The notes below the pieces were generated by a model. It was not told where the DNA came from. It did not search any database and saw nothing but the letters and a program-made list of their open reading frames with translations. Both the position numbers and the translations under genes were made by a program. A stretch of DNA of 64,000 bases from positions 389,966-453,965 of the forward strand of contig JBQTIY010000007.1 of the NCBI GenBank assembly GCA_052387675.1, read 5' to 3'. The stretch comes from JBQTIY01 sp052387675. Its GTDB lineage: Bacteria > Planctomycetota > B15-G4. Below, piece by piece: positions 9,142-17,720 of the stretch (position 1 is the stretch's first letter; every line of letters begins with the position of its first letter).

Positions 9142-9716
9142 TAGGAGCGAACCGCGCCGCGCCGCTGCCGCGCGGCTCCGCGTGAACTCGCTGCGCCGCG
9201 GGACTCCAGGTCCAGCAGCTTGCGCTTGAGCGGCAGGCCGCCGCCGAAACCGCCCAGGCCCCCGCTCGAGGCCACGGTGCGATGGCAGGGCACGAAGAGC
9301 GGCACGGGATTGCTGCCATTGGCCGAACCGCAGGCCCGGCTCGCGCGCGGATGGCCGGCGCGCCGCGCCAACTCGGCGTAACTGATCGTGCTCCCGTACG
9401 GCACTCTGCGCAGCTCGCTCCACACCTTCTTCTGGAACGGCGTGCCGCGCAGATCGAGCGGCACGTCCAGCCGCCGCAGCTTGCCCGCCAAGTAGTCCTT
9501 CGCCGCGGCGACGTAAGGCCGGTTGCGCCCCAGGCCCTCCACGACCTCGGCCTGCGGCACGCGCCGCGCCAGCCACTGCCGCACGATGCGCTCGCCGCGC
9601 GCGGCGTTCTCGCTGGGCAGCGAACAGGCCAGCAGGCCGCGCTCGCTGCTCGCCAGCGTCATCGGCCCCAGCGCCGTGGGGAAGTTCGTGAGCTGGATCG
9701 TTTCGGTCTTGCTCAT
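9141..9716 (-). CDS. ogt: Methylated-DNA--protein-cysteine S-methyltransferase
   Basis: Suicide DNA-repair protein that transfers the alkyl group from O6-alkylguanine to its own cysteine. It has 191 residues. The acceptor is Cys144 in VPCHR, followed by the SSGGLGGFGGGLPLKR loop; the helix-turn-helix DNA-binding part (PYGSTISYAELARRAG) precedes it, and the N-terminal RNase-H-like domain is present. The C-terminal 20 residues are Arg/Ala/Ser-rich and beyond the conserved fold. It is the first gene of a pair with the methyltransferase. No Ada-type N-terminal domain is present. Confidence 0.93.
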   Translation of the reverse strand: MSKTETIQLTNFPTALGPMTLASSERGLLACSLPSENAARGERIVRQWLARRVPQAEVVEGLGRNRPYVAAAKDYLAGKLRRLDVPLDLRGTPFQKKVWSELRRVPYGSTISYAELARRAGHPRASRACGSANGSNPVPLFVPCHRTVASSGGLGGFGGGLPLKRKLLDLESRGAASSRGAARQRRGAVRS

Positions 9717-9792
9717 GACCTAAGGATACCGACAGACAGCCCCGAGAAAACCGCTGTGCCTTGCTACGATCGCCGGCTCGGGAGGGCGTGAC

Positions 9793-10275
9793 ATGAGCAG
9801 CTTTGCGACGGCCGATCTCTGCGACCAGCACGGCGATGCCGTGCGCGTGGTGCAGCCCGTGCTGCGCGACTTCGGCGGCCGCGCCGTGTTTTCAGGCCCC
9901 ATCGCCACCGTGCAGGTCCATGAGGACAATTCGCTCGTGCGCGCGGCGCTGGAGGAGCCCGGTGCGGGCCGGGTCCTCGTCGTGGACGGCGGCGGCTCTC
10001 TGCGCTGCGCGCTCCTCGGCGATCAGCTCGCCGCTCTGGCCGCCCGCAACGGCTGGTCCGGCGTCGTGCTCAACGGTGCCCTGCGCGACACGGCCGTCGT
10101 CGGCCGCATCCTGCTCGGCGTCCGCGCGCTCGCCAGCCACCCACGCCGCAGCGGCAAGGCCGGCACCGGCCTGCGCGATGTTCCCGTGAGCTTTGCGGGC
10201 GTGACCTTCGCTCCGGGCGAGTATCTGTACGCCGACGTGGATGGACTGCTCGTGTCGGCGCGCAAGCTGGACTGA
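9793..10275 (+). CDS. rraA: RraA-family protein (RNase E activity regulator / HMG aldolase fold)
   Basis: A 160-residue RraA-like protein. Family hallmarks are MSSFATADLCDQHG at the N-terminus, VVDGGGSLRCALLGDQLA in the middle, and VLNGALRD, where the Arg-Asp pair of the HMG/CHA aldolase family is kept. Escherichia coli RraA binds and inhibits RNase E; relatives are metal-dependent class II aldolases, so the biochemical role here is open. ATG 9793 is preceded by GGAGGG, which supports the start. It is monocistronic, convergent with priA, and followed directly by repeat copy A. Confidence 0.88.
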   Translation: MSSFATADLCDQHGDAVRVVQPVLRDFGGRAVFSGPIATVQVHEDNSLVRAALEEPGAGRVLVVDGGGSLRCALLGDQLAALAARNGWSGVVLNGALRDTAVVGRILLGVRALASHPRRSGKAGTGLRDVPVSFAGVTFAPGEYLYADVDGLLVSARKLD

Positions 10276-10448
10276 GCGCATAGTGCGCCCGCGGCGGGGG
10301 CTCGGCGGTGCCGCTCAGACACCTCGCCGACTCGGCCGATGCGGCCGAGAGGTCGGCTCGGAACTCGCGGCACACCGACCCCCGCCGCGTCGCACACCGA
10401 CGCCGTTGTGGGAAGGCAATTGGCGGACGGGGAGTGCTCTGCCAACGG
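10276..10448. repeat. Intergenic repeat, copy A
   Basis: A 173-bp element also present at 20243-20415. Positions 10283-10395 are identical, base for base, to 20250-20362 (113 bp); the remaining 3' module is similar (shared TTGTGGGAAGGCA and GCCAACG). Arms at 10283-10313 and 10368-10395 are imperfect inverted repeats of each other, and between them lies a hairpin, CTCGGCCG-ATG-CGGCCGAG at 10331-10349. The 3' module contains TTGGC...GCCAA. It sits between the convergent genes rraA and priA. No coding role is apparent. It could be a REP/MITE-like element or a bidirectional 3'-end structure. Confidence 0.85.
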
Positions 10449-10513
10449 CGGCAGAAGGGGTGGGCTGCCGATTGTCCGCGTAGCGGAGCCCGTGGCAGCC
10501 GCGAAGCGGAGCC

Positions 10514-12808
10514 TCAGAGCATCGCGACGGGATCGACGTCCACGAGCAGACGCACGTTGCGCTTCGGCGCGACGAGGCCGGAGAGCCGGCCGAGCAGCGC
10601 CGAGACCGCGCCGTCCGTGGCGCATTTGCAGACGATGTGAAAGCGGTGCTGATCGTTGAGGCGCGGAATGGGCGCCGGCGCGGGGCCCATGACCAACACG
10701 CCTTCGAGTGCAGGAGCTGAGGGCTCTTCGCCGCGCACGGCGCGGGCCAGAGCGTCGAGCCGGCTGCGGGCCGAGTCGAGCAGGCGCGACTGCGCGATAA
10801 CGCGCACGAGGCGCTGGAAGGGCGGATAGCCGACCTCTTGGCGCAGCGGCAGCTCCAGCGCGGCGAAACCGGCCATGTCCTGCGTGACGCCCAGGCGGAT
10901 GGCGAAGTGCCGTGGATCGTAGGCCTGCACGACGACGCGCCCGCCTCGCGGGCCGCGGCCGGTGCGCCCCACCACCTGCGCCAGCAATTGAAAGGTGCGC
11001 TCGGCCGCGCGGTAGTCGGGCAGAAAGAGCGCGCTGTCGGCGCAGATCACGCCCACCAGCGTGACATTGGGGAAGTCGAGGCCCTTGGCGATCATCTGCG
11101 TGCCGATGAGCACCTGCGTGCGGCCGGCGGCGAAGTCGGCCAGCACGCGCTCGTGCGAGCCGCGCCCGCTCATGGTGTCGCTGTCCATGCGCGCGACACT
11201 GGCCTGCAGGAAGCCCTGCCGCACTTCGTCCTCGACCTTTTCGGTGCCGTAGCCGAGCAGCGCCAGCGGTCCGCCGCAGGCCGCGCAGATCGCCGGCTGC
11301 GGTTCCTCGTGCCCGCAGTAGTGGCACAGCGCGCGCCGGATGCGCCGGTGCAGCGTGAGTGAAACGTCGCAGTGCTTGCAGCGCACAACCTGCCGGCACG
11401 AGCGGCACAAGAGCGTGCCCGCCCAGCCGCGCCGGTTGAGGAAGAGCAGCACCTGCCCGCCGCGCGCCAAGGCGTCTTCGATGGCGGCCTTGAGCGGATC
11501 GGAGAGATAGCTGAAGCCGTGGCGGCGCGATTCCATGGTGAGGTCCACCATGACGATCTGCGGAGCGCTGCCGCCGGCGACGCGTTCAGGGAGTTCGAGC
11601 AGTTCATACTCGCCGTGCTGCGCGCGATGCCAGCTCTCGAGCGAGGGCGTGGCCGTGCCCAGCACGGTGATCGCGCCGGAGAGGCGTGCGCGCTCGATGG
11701 CCACTTCGCGCGCGTGGTAGCGCGGCACACTCTGCTGCTTGAAGGAGGTCTCGTGCTCCTCGTCCACGACGATCAGGCCCAGTGAAGGCACCGGCGCGAA
11801 GATGGCCGAGCGCGCGCCCACCACCACGTCGGCCTCGCCGCGGCGGATGCGCCGCCACTGCGCGGCGCGCTCGGCTTCGGTGAGCCGGCTGTGCAGCACG
11901 GCCACGCGGGCAAAGCGCTCGCGGAAGCGCCGCACGGTCTGCGGCGTGAGCGAGATCTCCGGCACGAGCACGATGCCTTGCCGCCCGGCGGCCACGACGG
12001 CGTCGAGCGCCTGGAGATAGACCTCGGTCTTGCCGCTACCGGTGACGCCGTGCAACAGGACCGTGCGGCCGACGCCCGCGCGCGAGAGGCTTACGATGCG
12101 CTCGCAGACGAGGCGCTGCTGGGGCGTGAGTTCCAGTGCTGCGGTGCGGGGCACGGGCGCGCCGGCCAAGGGATCGGCCAGCGCGGCTCCGGTGCGCAGG
12201 CTGAGCAGTCCGGCGCGTTGCAGACTCTCGATGGGCGAGCGCGAGACATGCGCCAGGCTCATCAGCTCGCGCACCGGCAGCACGCCGCCGCGATCGGCCA
12301 GGATGCGCAACGCGCGCGCCTGCTTCTCACGCTTGGGCTGCAACTGCTCCACGACAGCCGCGGCCGCGCGCGGATCGCCGGCGAGCACGACCTCCTCGAC
12401 GTGCCGGCCCTGGCGCGCACTCTTCACCGCCGCCGGCAGCATGGCGTCCAGCGCCTCGCCCCACGAGCAGCCAGTGGCCGTCGCCACCCAAGCGCCGAGC
12501 TGCAAGATGTCCGCGCCCGCCAGCGGCTCCTCTTCGAGCAGACCGGCCAGCTCGCGCACCACGAAGTCGCGCGGCGGCGGCTCGTCGTCGACGCCCACAC
12601 ACATCGCCGCTAGCCGGCGCGCACCGAAGGGCACCAGCACTCGGCAGCCCGGCTGCACGCGCCCGGCCAAGGCCTGCGGAATGGCGTAAGTGAAGAGCCC
12701 GGACACCGGCAACGGCGGCGCGACGCGCGCATAGCGAGGGGCCGACGCTACGCGTTCGCCCAGCGCGCTCTCGGGCGTGCTCGCTGGCCCGCTTTCGGGC
12801 GCGCTCAC
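10514..12808 (-). CDS. priA: Primosomal protein N' (replication-restart helicase PriA)
   Basis: A 3'-5' superfamily 2 DNA helicase that restarts stalled replication forks. It has 764 residues: an N-terminal 3'-DNA-binding domain (YAIPQALAGRVQPGCRV), winged-helix region, Walker A GVTGSGKTE near 250, DEEH box, and QMIAKGLDFPNVTL and QVVGRTGRGPRGG helicase motifs. Between them is the zinc-binding insertion, with CxxC pairs in CRSCRQVVRCKHC, CHYCG and CAACG. The GTG start at 12808 overlaps the stop of the mazG-like gene (GTGA). It is last in the rimO-priA operon and ends 66 bp from repeat copy A. Confidence 0.95.
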   Translation of the reverse strand: MSAPESGPASTPESALGERVASAPRYARVAPPLPVSGLFTYAIPQALAGRVQPGCRVLVPFGARRLAAMCVGVDDEPPPRDFVVRELAGLLEEEPLAGADILQLGAWVATATGCSWGEALDAMLPAAVKSARQGRHVEEVVLAGDPRAAAAVVEQLQPKREKQARALRILADRGGVLPVRELMSLAHVSRSPIESLQRAGLLSLRTGAALADPLAGAPVPRTAALELTPQQRLVCERIVSLSRAGVGRTVLLHGVTGSGKTEVYLQALDAVVAAGRQGIVLVPEISLTPQTVRRFRERFARVAVLHSRLTEAERAAQWRRIRRGEADVVVGARSAIFAPVPSLGLIVVDEEHETSFKQQSVPRYHAREVAIERARLSGAITVLGTATPSLESWHRAQHGEYELLELPERVAGGSAPQIVMVDLTMESRRHGFSYLSDPLKAAIEDALARGGQVLLFLNRRGWAGTLLCRSCRQVVRCKHCDVSLTLHRRIRRALCHYCGHEEPQPAICAACGGPLALLGYGTEKVEDEVRQGFLQASVARMDSDTMSGRGSHERVLADFAAGRTQVLIGTQMIAKGLDFPNVTLVGVICADSALFLPDYRAAERTFQLLAQVVGRTGRGPRGGRVVVQAYDPRHFAIRLGVTQDMAGFAALELPLRQEVGYPPFQRLVRVIAQSRLLDSARSRLDALARAVRGEEPSAPALEGVLVMGPAPAPIPRLNDQHRFHIVCKCATDGAVSALLGRLSGLVAPKRNVRLLVDVDPVAML

Positions 12809-13107
12809 GGGCGCGGCTTCGGTTCGCCGCAGGTGCAGGGCGTGCCGCGGCAGCGCGGGCAGCCGGCGCCGTACTTGGCCGCGGCCGCGCGCTCGAGATC
12901 CACTCCGTTCATCGAGGCCAGCGTGGCCAGCCAGGCCAGCACGTCGGCGAATTCCTCTTCGAGGTTTTCGTGCTCACCGCGGCGCAGCGCGCGCGACAGC
13001 TCGCCGACTTCTTCGCTCAGCCACATGAAGGTGCCCGCCGTGCCGCGGGCGCTGTCTTTGGCGCCGTAGATGCGCTCGATGAGGGCCTGAAACTCCTGAA
13101 CTCTCAT
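12805..13107 (-). CDS. MazG-like nucleotide pyrophosphohydrolase
   Basis: A 100-residue single-domain MazG-like protein. The metal-binding helices show the family pattern: EEVGEL near 32 and the ENLEEEFADVLAWL stretch with EExxD around 48-58. These all-alpha NTP pyrophosphatases hydrolyse noncanonical or excess NTPs to NMP and PPi. The C-terminus adds a cysteine cluster, GCPRCRGTPCTC, probably a small zinc site. It overlaps the SpoIIE-like gene upstream (ATGA) and priA downstream (GTGA), consistent with a genome-maintenance role, which is inference. Confidence 0.85.
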   Translation of the reverse strand: MRVQEFQALIERIYGAKDSARGTAGTFMWLSEEVGELSRALRRGEHENLEEEFADVLAWLATLASMNGVDLERAAAAKYGAGCPRCRGTPCTCGEPKPRP

Positions 13108-14831
13108 GCGCTGGATCCTGTGGGCCGGCCGGCAGGCCCTGTGGCCGGAGACTCGGCGGTCGCCGCGCCGCCGCTCGGTACCGCTCCCTGACGGCCGAGG
13201 GTGAGCAGCGTGACATCCTCGGTGAGCGCCGCATCGCCGCGGAACTTCGTGACGGTGGCCGCGATGCGCCGCAGCACGAGCGCCGCCGGATGGCCGGCCT
13301 CGCGCCGCACCAGCGCCGCGAAACGCTCCTCGCCCAGCGCCTCGCCCTTGCCGCCGGTCACGCGCGTGATGCCCGGCGTGTAGAGCACCACGCGGTCGCC
13401 GGGCTGGAGCGACACGCGCACGGTCTTGAGCGTGCGATCAAAGACCGGCCCCTTGTCGAAGCCCAGCGCAATGCCCTCACTGTGCACGGGCGCCACGCCC
13501 TTGCCGCCGCGGCAGAAGAGCAGCGGCGGATGGCCGGCATTGGCAATCTCGAGCACGCCCGTCTGCGGATCGAGCACGGCGAGCAGCACGGTGACGTACA
13601 TGCCGCGGCGCAGATCGCCGGAGAGCAGCGCGTTGACCTCGCGCAGGACGGCGCCCGGATCTTGGCGCTCGCGCGACAGAGCCGCGAGGAAGGAGCGCGC
13701 CATCGCCATGACCATCGCCGCCGGCACGCCGGTGCCCGAGGCCGAGCCCACGAGCAGGCCCAGCCGGCCGCCCGGCATGCGCAGCACGTCGTAGTACTCG
13801 CCGCCGAGTTGTCCGGAGGATTCGTGATGTCCGGCCAGGTCGTAGCCCGGCAGGGCGGGCAGTTGCGTGGGGAAGAGGCTCGTGGCGACTTCGGCAGCTA
13901 CGCCCATCTGGTGGCGGCTCTGCGCGGATTCACGCTCCAGCCGCGCCGCCTCGGCCAGCGATTGCGTCATCTGGTCCACGCTGCGCGCCAGCGCGCCGAT
14001 CTCATCTCCGCTGTGCACTTGCGTGCGGTGCTCGAGGTCGCCGCCGGCCACGATGCGCAGATCGTCCTGCAGGAGCTTGAGCGGCTTCATCAGCCAGCGC
14101 CCCGCGAAGAAGGCCACGACCGCGCCGATGGCCACGATGCCCATGGCGCCGACAGAAACCTTGGCCATGAGCTCCGAGGTGGCGCCTTCGATGGCGTCGG
14201 CATCGATGTAAACGGCCAGCTCCACCGTGGACGGCCCGCGCAGACTCTCCACCGGATAGCTGCCGCGGATGACGTGCCGGTCGATGCCCTCGAGATTCAT
14301 CCAGCCTTCCACGGCACCGCCGCGCTCGGCCACATAGTGCGAGTCCGGCAGGCCCGAAAACTGCAGACCGCCGCTGTAGGACTTGGCCAGGAGCCGGCCC
14401 TGCCCGCCTTCGCCGCCGTGCGGATCGAGCAGTTCCACGGCCACGATGCGCAGGCCCTTGCCGGTCATGCGCGTGAAACGCTCCTTGTTGCGGTCGCGCC
14501 GGAGCGTGACCGCCGAGCCCTGGTAGCGCTCGGCATACTCCTTGGGCGTCATGGTCTGCACCTGGGCGGCCAGTTCCTCGCGCGTGAGCCCCTGGAACTC
14601 CGTGCCGAACCACTCGCCCCAGGCCTCGAGATCAGCGTGCGCGGCCGTGAAGGCCGCTTCGTACGCAGCGCGCAGAATCTGCTGGCGCACCGCATCCTTC
14701 ACGAAGGCCGAGGCGAAGGCGCCAAAGCCCAGCATGAAGACAGCTACGAGCCCGGCCATGATGAGCGCCAGCTTGAGCGCGATGGGCATCTCGCGCACGC
14801 GACGGCCTTCGGTGCGGATCTTCTTGGCCAT
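13104..14831 (-). CDS. HAMP-SpoIIE phosphatase-like membrane protein, probably degenerate
   Basis: A 575-residue sensor-type protein: TM helix at about 18-40, an extracytoplasmic domain of about 170 residues, a second TM near 225-245, HAMP (RWLMKPLKLL...DEIGALARSVDQM), then a PP2C/RsbU-like domain to about 555. The PP2C domain has the family framework, but the metal-ligand positions differ: the usual GGDxYD is GGEYYD (Glu345), and the usual GDVSGKG is GSASGTG (Ser363). The C-terminal EDVTLL is kept. Catalysis is therefore doubtful. The ATG at 14831 gives the KKIRTEG N-terminus and lies 11 bp after pgpA. The Ala/Gly/Pro-rich tail is disordered. Confidence 0.88.
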   Translation of the reverse strand: MAKKIRTEGRRVREMPIALKLALIMAGLVAVFMLGFGAFASAFVKDAVRQQILRAAYEAAFTAAHADLEAWGEWFGTEFQGLTREELAAQVQTMTPKEYAERYQGSAVTLRRDRNKERFTRMTGKGLRIVAVELLDPHGGEGGQGRLLAKSYSGGLQFSGLPDSHYVAERGGAVEGWMNLEGIDRHVIRGSYPVESLRGPSTVELAVYIDADAIEGATSELMAKVSVGAMGIVAIGAVVAFFAGRWLMKPLKLLQDDLRIVAGGDLEHRTQVHSGDEIGALARSVDQMTQSLAEAARLERESAQSRHQMGVAAEVATSLFPTQLPALPGYDLAGHHESSGQLGGEYYDVLRMPGGRLGLLVGSASGTGVPAAMVMAMARSFLAALSRERQDPGAVLREVNALLSGDLRRGMYVTVLLAVLDPQTGVLEIANAGHPPLLFCRGGKGVAPVHSEGIALGFDKGPVFDRTLKTVRVSLQPGDRVVLYTPGITRVTGGKGEALGEERFAALVRREAGHPAALVLRRIAATVTKFRGDAALTEDVTLLTLGRQGAVPSGGAATAESPATGPAGRPTGSSA

Positions 14832-14842
14832 CGGTGTTCGAC

Positions 14843-15394
14843 TCAGGCGCCCACGACCCACACGAGCGCTGCGGCATAGGCGCCCGCCATGAGGTCGTCG
14901 GCCATGATACCGAGCCCGCCCGGCAGACTCTCCAGGCGGCGGCAGGGCGGCGGCTTGGCGATGTCCGCCACGCGGAAGGCCGCGAAAGCGATGAGCAGCC
15001 CGAGCGGCGAGAGTGGTGCGAGCGGCGCGCCCGCGGCCGGCAGAAGCGGCAAGAGCGCCACGCCCTGCCCTACGAACTCATCGAGCACGAAGGCGCCGGG
15101 GTCTTTGGCGGCGTAGTCGTCGGGCGCGCGCTGGCCGATCCACCAGCCCAGGACGAAAGTCAGCGCCAGCAGCAGCGCGACGAGCTCGCGCGGAGAGAGT
15201 GGAAACGGGGACGGCGCGTTCGGGACCGCGGGCGGCGCTTCGACGTCGCTGATCAGTCCGGGCCACAGGTCCCCCACGCCGAACACCGCGGCAAAGGCGA
15301 GCGCCGTGGCGAGGCTGGCCCAGGTGCCCGGCGCCTTGGGCAGGCGCCCCAGTCCGCCCAGCGTTCCCAGCCCGCGCCGCAGGCCGGCGCTCAT
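14843..15394 (-). CDS. pgpA: Phosphatidylglycerophosphatase A
   Basis: Integral membrane phosphatase that converts phosphatidylglycerophosphate, the PgsA product, to phosphatidylglycerol. It has 183 residues. The conserved N-terminal GRLPKAPGTWASL and the DDYAAKDPGAFVLDEFVGQ catalytic stretch with acidic metal ligands are visible, as is LPGGLGIMADDLMAG near the C-terminus. There are 3-4 hydrophobic helices. The ATG at 15394 overlaps the pgsA stop (ATGA). A Pro/Ala-rich loop near residues 50-65 is longer than usual. It follows pgsA directly, so two consecutive steps of the pathway are translationally coupled. Confidence 0.93.
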   Translation of the reverse strand: MSAGLRRGLGTLGGLGRLPKAPGTWASLATALAFAAVFGVGDLWPGLISDVEAPPAVPNAPSPFPLSPRELVALLLALTFVLGWWIGQRAPDDYAAKDPGAFVLDEFVGQGVALLPLLPAAGAPLAPLSPLGLLIAFAAFRVADIAKPPPCRRLESLPGGLGIMADDLMAGAYAAALVWVVGA

Positions 15395-15999
15395 GCCCGC
15401 TCGCCGCCCTCGCGCAGCACTCGCGCTGCAGCGGCGATGTAACGCGCGCCCGAGGTCATCGTCATGGCGAAGCAGGCCCACACCGCCACCAGGGCAAAGA
15501 CATTCACACTCTCACTCAGCCAGCGCAGGTCGGCCCAGCCGAGATCGATCGTGCGCTGCAGGAACACCGCCGGAATCGCGATGCACTGCAGGATCATCTT
15601 GAGCTTGCCGTCCCAGCGCGCAGGAAAGGCCACGCCGCGCGCCTCGATGAAGCCGCGCAGGCTCGTCACCAGAAACTCGCGGCTGATGATGAGCACCACC
15701 ATCCACACCGGCACCAGATCGCGCGCCCAGTCGCAGGCCGTGAGGAAGATGAAGCCGCCGGCGACGAGGATCTTGTCCACGACCGGGTCGGCGATGCGGC
15801 CAAAATCGGTGAGCAGGCCCAGCTTGCGGGCGTAGTAGCCATCCAGCGCATCCGTGGCGACGGCCAGCACGAACATGCCGCCCGCGATGGCCGGCTTCCA
15901 CCACTCGGAGGCCGAGGCCAGCGCCCCGAGCTTGAAGAAGGCGAAAAAGATGAGGGCCAGCACGAGCCGTCCAACCGTGATGCGGTTGGGAAGATTCAT
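15391..15999 (-). CDS. pgsA: CDP-diacylglycerol--glycerol-3-phosphate 3-phosphatidyltransferase
   Basis: Membrane CDP-alcohol phosphotransferase making phosphatidylglycerophosphate. It has 202 residues with about five hydrophobic helices. The diagnostic DGxxAR-x8-GxxxDxxxD motif is seen as DGYYARKLGLLTDFGRIADPVVD (given in two parts: DGYYARK, then GRIADPVVD), near residues 54-76. The ATG at 15999 overlaps the rimO stop (ATGA). Confidence 0.94.
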   Translation of the reverse strand: MNLPNRITVGRLVLALIFFAFFKLGALASASEWWKPAIAGGMFVLAVATDALDGYYARKLGLLTDFGRIADPVVDKILVAGGFIFLTACDWARDLVPVWMVVLIISREFLVTSLRGFIEARGVAFPARWDGKLKMILQCIAIPAVFLQRTIDLGWADLRWLSESVNVFALVAVWACFAMTMTSGARYIAAAARVLREGGERA

Positions 16000-17522
16000 G
16001 CCTGCGGCACGCCCACCAAGTCGTAGCCGCGTACGCCGGTGATGCGCACTTTGAGGAAATCGCCGGGCTTGAGCCCGCGCGCGGCGCCACGGGCGCGATC
16101 GCCGGCACCGCGGCCAGGCGCCGCAGCGGTCGACAGCTCGATGAGCACCCGGCCGTCCACTTCCGGCGCATCAGAGGCCGTGCGACCGATGGCCAGCTCA
16201 CCGCTGCCGGCGGCCGTGCGTTCGACAGCATCGATGAGCGCCAGATCGTCGCTGCCGATGCGGCGCCGGTTGCCGGCCGTGAGCAGCCGCCGCTGGAAGG
16301 CCATGACCTCGGCGCGGCGCTTCTCAGCCACGGGACGCGGCACGCGCGGCCGCAGCGTCCAGCCCTCGGTCGTGGACTCGGGCGAGAAGACAAAGCAGCC
16401 CACGCGGTCGAAGCGCAGCTCTTCGAGCAGTTCCATCAGGCGCCGGAAGCGCGCCTCCGTCTCGCCGGGGAAGCCGACCAGAATCGTCGTGCGCAGCGTG
16501 ATGCCCGGGATCGCCGCGCGCAGCCGGCCCACGATCTCGCGAATGCGCTCGGGGCTCGTGCCGCGCCGCATGCGCTTGAGGATCTCGGCGTCGCCGTGCT
16601 GCACAGGCAGGTCGAGGTAGGGCGCCACATTGGGCACCTTGGCCATGGTCTCGATCAGGCGATCGTCGAGCGTGGCCGGATGCGCATACATGACGCGTAC
16701 CCAGTGAATGCTCGCCAAACCTGACGCATCCGTCACCCCCGCGCGCGGCGCGAGCTTGCCCAACTCCACGAGCAGGTCGGCCAAGCCGTAGCCCCGGCGC
16801 AAATCCTTGCCCCAGTCCGTGCTGTCCTCGGCGATGAGCGTGAGTTCCCGAGCGCCGAGTTGGGCCAGCGCGCCGGCTTCTTCCACCAGGACTTCCATCG
16901 GCTTGCTCTTAAGCTTGCCGCGGATCTTGGGGATCGCGCAAAAGGCGCAGATGTGGTTGCAGCCCTCGCCGAGGCGCAGATAGGCGGTGTGCGGCGAAGT
17001 GAGCAGCGAGCGGCCGAGGTCGGTGTCGTGCTGCTTGAGCAGGCCGCCGGGCACGGCGAGGGCCGAGCCTGCCTCCGCGCGCGCGGCGCCTTCGCCCTCG
17101 GTGGCCGCATCGCCGAGCACCTGGCGCACGATCGACGGGACGCCGCTGTAGTCGGAGAGCGGCAGAAAAGCGTCAACGCCCCGCAGTTCGGCCTGCAGCG
17201 AGGCTTGCTGCAACTGCACCAAACAGCCGGTGACGACCACGCCGCGCACCGTGCCGCGCGTCTTCAGGGCCAGCATGCGGTGCACCATGTCGAGGCTTTC
17301 CTGCCGGGCCTCATCGATGAAGCCGCAGGTGTTGATCACCACGAGGTCGCTGTCTTCCGGGCGCGTCACGAGCGACAGGCCGGCCCGGCCGAGGTGCCCG
17401 GCCATGACCTCGCTGTCCACCAGAGTTTTGCTGCAGCCCAGGGAGACCAAGCAGACCGAGCGCTCTGGAGCGGGCCGGACGGGGCCGCGCCGGACACGAC
17501 GATGAGGGGCGCGAACTGCCAT
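15996..17522 (-). CDS. rimO: Ribosomal protein S12 methylthiotransferase RimO
   Basis: Radical-SAM, 4Fe-4S enzyme that methylthiolates an Asp of ribosomal protein S12. It has 508 residues: N-terminal UPF0004 domain with cluster cysteines in SLGCSKT, NTCGFI and VTGCLVQ, radical-SAM CxxxCxxC at Cys188/192/195 (GCNHICAFC), then a C-terminal TRAM-like domain. AIPKIRG and LRLGEGCN distinguish it from MiaB. An extra Ala/Glu-rich segment near 140-160 separates the domains. The start at ATG 17522 is likely but has no clear SD site. It heads the six-gene minus-strand operon ending in priA. Confidence 0.92.
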   Translation of the reverse strand: MAVRAPHRRVRRGPVRPAPERSVCLVSLGCSKTLVDSEVMAGHLGRAGLSLVTRPEDSDLVVINTCGFIDEARQESLDMVHRMLALKTRGTVRGVVVTGCLVQLQQASLQAELRGVDAFLPLSDYSGVPSIVRQVLGDAATEGEGAARAEAGSALAVPGGLLKQHDTDLGRSLLTSPHTAYLRLGEGCNHICAFCAIPKIRGKLKSKPMEVLVEEAGALAQLGARELTLIAEDSTDWGKDLRRGYGLADLLVELGKLAPRAGVTDASGLASIHWVRVMYAHPATLDDRLIETMAKVPNVAPYLDLPVQHGDAEILKRMRRGTSPERIREIVGRLRAAIPGITLRTTILVGFPGETEARFRRLMELLEELRFDRVGCFVFSPESTTEGWTLRPRVPRPVAEKRRAEVMAFQRRLLTAGNRRRIGSDDLALIDAVERTAAGSGELAIGRTASDAPEVDGRVLIELSTAAAPGRGAGDRARGAARGLKPGDFLKVRITGVRGYDLVGVPQA

Positions 17523-17629
17523 GGAGAGGCCGAGTCTAGCAAGCACGCCTGCCGCCGCGTCCACGCCCTCCCTGGCAGTCCGGCCGCGAAAAGCGCGTGA
17601 TTCCCCGAGCTTCAGCCCGCGGTCTCGTC

Positions 17630-17658
17630 TTGCCGATTTGGCGCGGCAGGAGTAGAAA
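17630..17658 (+). promoter_or_regulatory. Candidate sigma70-type promoter for the BNR-repeat gene
   Basis: TTGCCG at 17630-17635, a 17-bp spacer, and TAGAAA at 17653-17658. Each box matches the consensus at four of six positions. It lies 62 bp before the ATG at 17721 in the rimO/BNR divergent region. Confidence 0.4.
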
Positions 17659-17720
17659 TGCTCCTCGGGAAGCGGCTATCTCCCGACGCTCTCCCGCACT
17701 CCCGCCCCCGGCTCTCCCCG

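Noticed and set aside
8365..9831. A 488-codon single frame suggesting a methyltransferase fused to an N-terminal half
   Set aside because: The upstream half is ogt read out of frame; ogt itself has the PCHR active site, and a TAATG junction marks the true start.
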